Assembly (NCBI GenBank): GCA_017469945.1
Contig: JAFUFI010000015.1
Coordinates: 1 to 51,426 of the forward strand
Length of the DNA stretch: 51,426 nt
Direction of reading: 5' to 3'
DNA from: Lachnospiraceae bacterium
GTDB lineage: Bacteria; Bacillota; Clostridia; Lachnospirales; Lachnospiraceae
Shown here: positions 50,969 through 51,426 of the stretch, piece after piece
Position numbering within the stretch: the stretch's first letter is position 1
Layout: every line of letters begins with the position of its first letter
Notes under the pieces: model-generated
Databases searched by the model: none
What the model was told of the DNA's origin: nothing
Seen by the model: only the letters and a program-made list of their open reading frames with translations
Program-made: the position numbers and the translations under genes

Positions 50969-51426
50969 ATGGATAGAGAGCGAAAAGGCATCCGAACATC
51001 CAATGTCTTAATACTTTTATGCTGCGTGGCCCTGACCTTGGGAACCGTGCTTACAAGTGGAGACAGGATTGAATCCGGTGCAAGGGTAAATTTAATATCT
51101 TTCTCTATGACGCTTTATCTGGTGGCGATCGCTGTAAGCATCTTTGTCAGGAAGCATTTTACTTTCGCGGCGGGATTCGTCATTATGACTGTTATTTACG
51201 CGGGATTTATCGCGGCCTACGCTTCCGGTTCGACGATGATCTTTGCGGTTGTGGCCATGTTCAGCGCCGGAGTTGCGTACTTTAACAAGGAGCGTTCTGT
51301 AAATCTGCTGCACGCCATTGTTAACAGCGCGCTGCTTATCATCTGCTCCGTGCCGGTAAACACGGGAATGTTTATCGACGACTTTTTCGCAAAGCTCAGG
51401 CAGTTTGAGCCTATAGAGGTGGTATC
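50969..51426 (+). CDS. Membrane protein, truncated by the right edge
   Basis: Open from ATG at 50969 (behind ATAAGGA) to the end of the window without a stop, 152 codons. After a basic N-terminus come about five hydrophobic helices (for example VLILLCCVALTLGTVL, LYLVAIAVSIFV, FVIMTVIYAGFIAAYA and LLHAIVNSALLIICSV). The layout resembles the N-terminal sensor part of a membrane-bound signalling enzyme, but the informative C-terminus lies outside the window. Confidence 0.7.
   Translation, partial: MDRERKGIRTSNVLILLCCVALTLGTVLTSGDRIESGARVNLISFSMTLYLVAIAVSIFVRKHFTFAAGFVIMTVIYAGFIAAYASGSTMIFAVVAMFSAGVAYFNKERSVNLLHAIVNSALLIICSVPVNTGMFIDDFFAKLRQFEPIEVV

Overview
The window reads as chromosome of a low-to-moderate GC Gram-positive anaerobe, most likely a butyrate-producing Lachnospiraceae (Butyrivibrio/Coprococcus-like). 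The reasons are the phosphate butyryltransferase-butyrate kinase pair, the OFA-family transporter, QueH, an FMN-riboswitch-controlled RibU, and many small membrane or zinc-ribbon proteins typical of that family. This assignment is inferred from gene content only. Nearly every gene is on the + strand; the HD-GYP gene at 29.3-30.5 kb is the only clear - strand gene. There are no rRNA or tRNA genes, no CRISPR array and no integrase or phage genes.

Layout. 0-2.5 kb is an accessory patch: a PD-(D/E)XK (Rpn/YhgA-like) gene, a near-identical broken copy of its 3' end, a c-di-GMP-I riboswitch with no gene behind it, a MITE-like palindromic element, and several short GACGGGG palindromes. 2.5-6.7 kb is a YtrA-type GntR/ABC-2 transporter/CPBP protease operon. 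6.8-12.8 kb holds a chemoreceptor, a hybrid histidine kinase and an OFA transporter. 12.9-15.4 kb holds queH and argS. 15.4-19.4 kb holds a 150-bp palindromic element and a heterodimeric ABC exporter. 19.5-25.6 kb pairs an MMPL transporter with a GLUG-repeat protein fused through one membrane helix to a cytosolic HAD phosphatase. 25.7-26.9 kb is a zinc-ribbon membrane protein. 27-29.1 kb is ptb-buk.

29.3-34.9 kb holds the HD-GYP phosphodiesterase (reverse), secA, prfB (without the usual programmed frameshift) and a PilZ protein. 35-36 kb is a second Rpn-like nuclease preceded by a 37-codon leader ORF whose 3' end can sequester the nuclease ribosome binding site. 36-40.7 kb holds three degenerate 36-bp tandem repeats, a 1233-residue anchored surface protein and a lipoprotein. 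40.75-43.2 kb is a four-gene set (DUF4190-like, SprA-like HExxH, DUF975-like, degenerate EAL). 43.2-44.4 kb is the FMN riboswitch and ribU. 44.5 kb to the right edge is a dense co-directional run: YcxB-like, tsaE, tsaB, rimI, RNase Z-like, a small membrane protein, tsaD, ispD, a diacylglycerol-kinase-like gene and a truncated membrane protein.

Themes. Cyclic-di-GMP components recur (riboswitch, HD-GYP, PilZ, degenerate EAL) but no GGDEF synthase is visible. Three of the four t6A enzymes (TsaE, TsaB, TsaD) share one operon with tRNA-processing RNase Z. The most unusual items are the leader-ORF/hairpin arrangement before the second Rpn-like gene, the GLUG-TM-HAD fusion, the orphan riboswitch with two mutually exclusive terminator-like structures, and the two palindromic repeat families.
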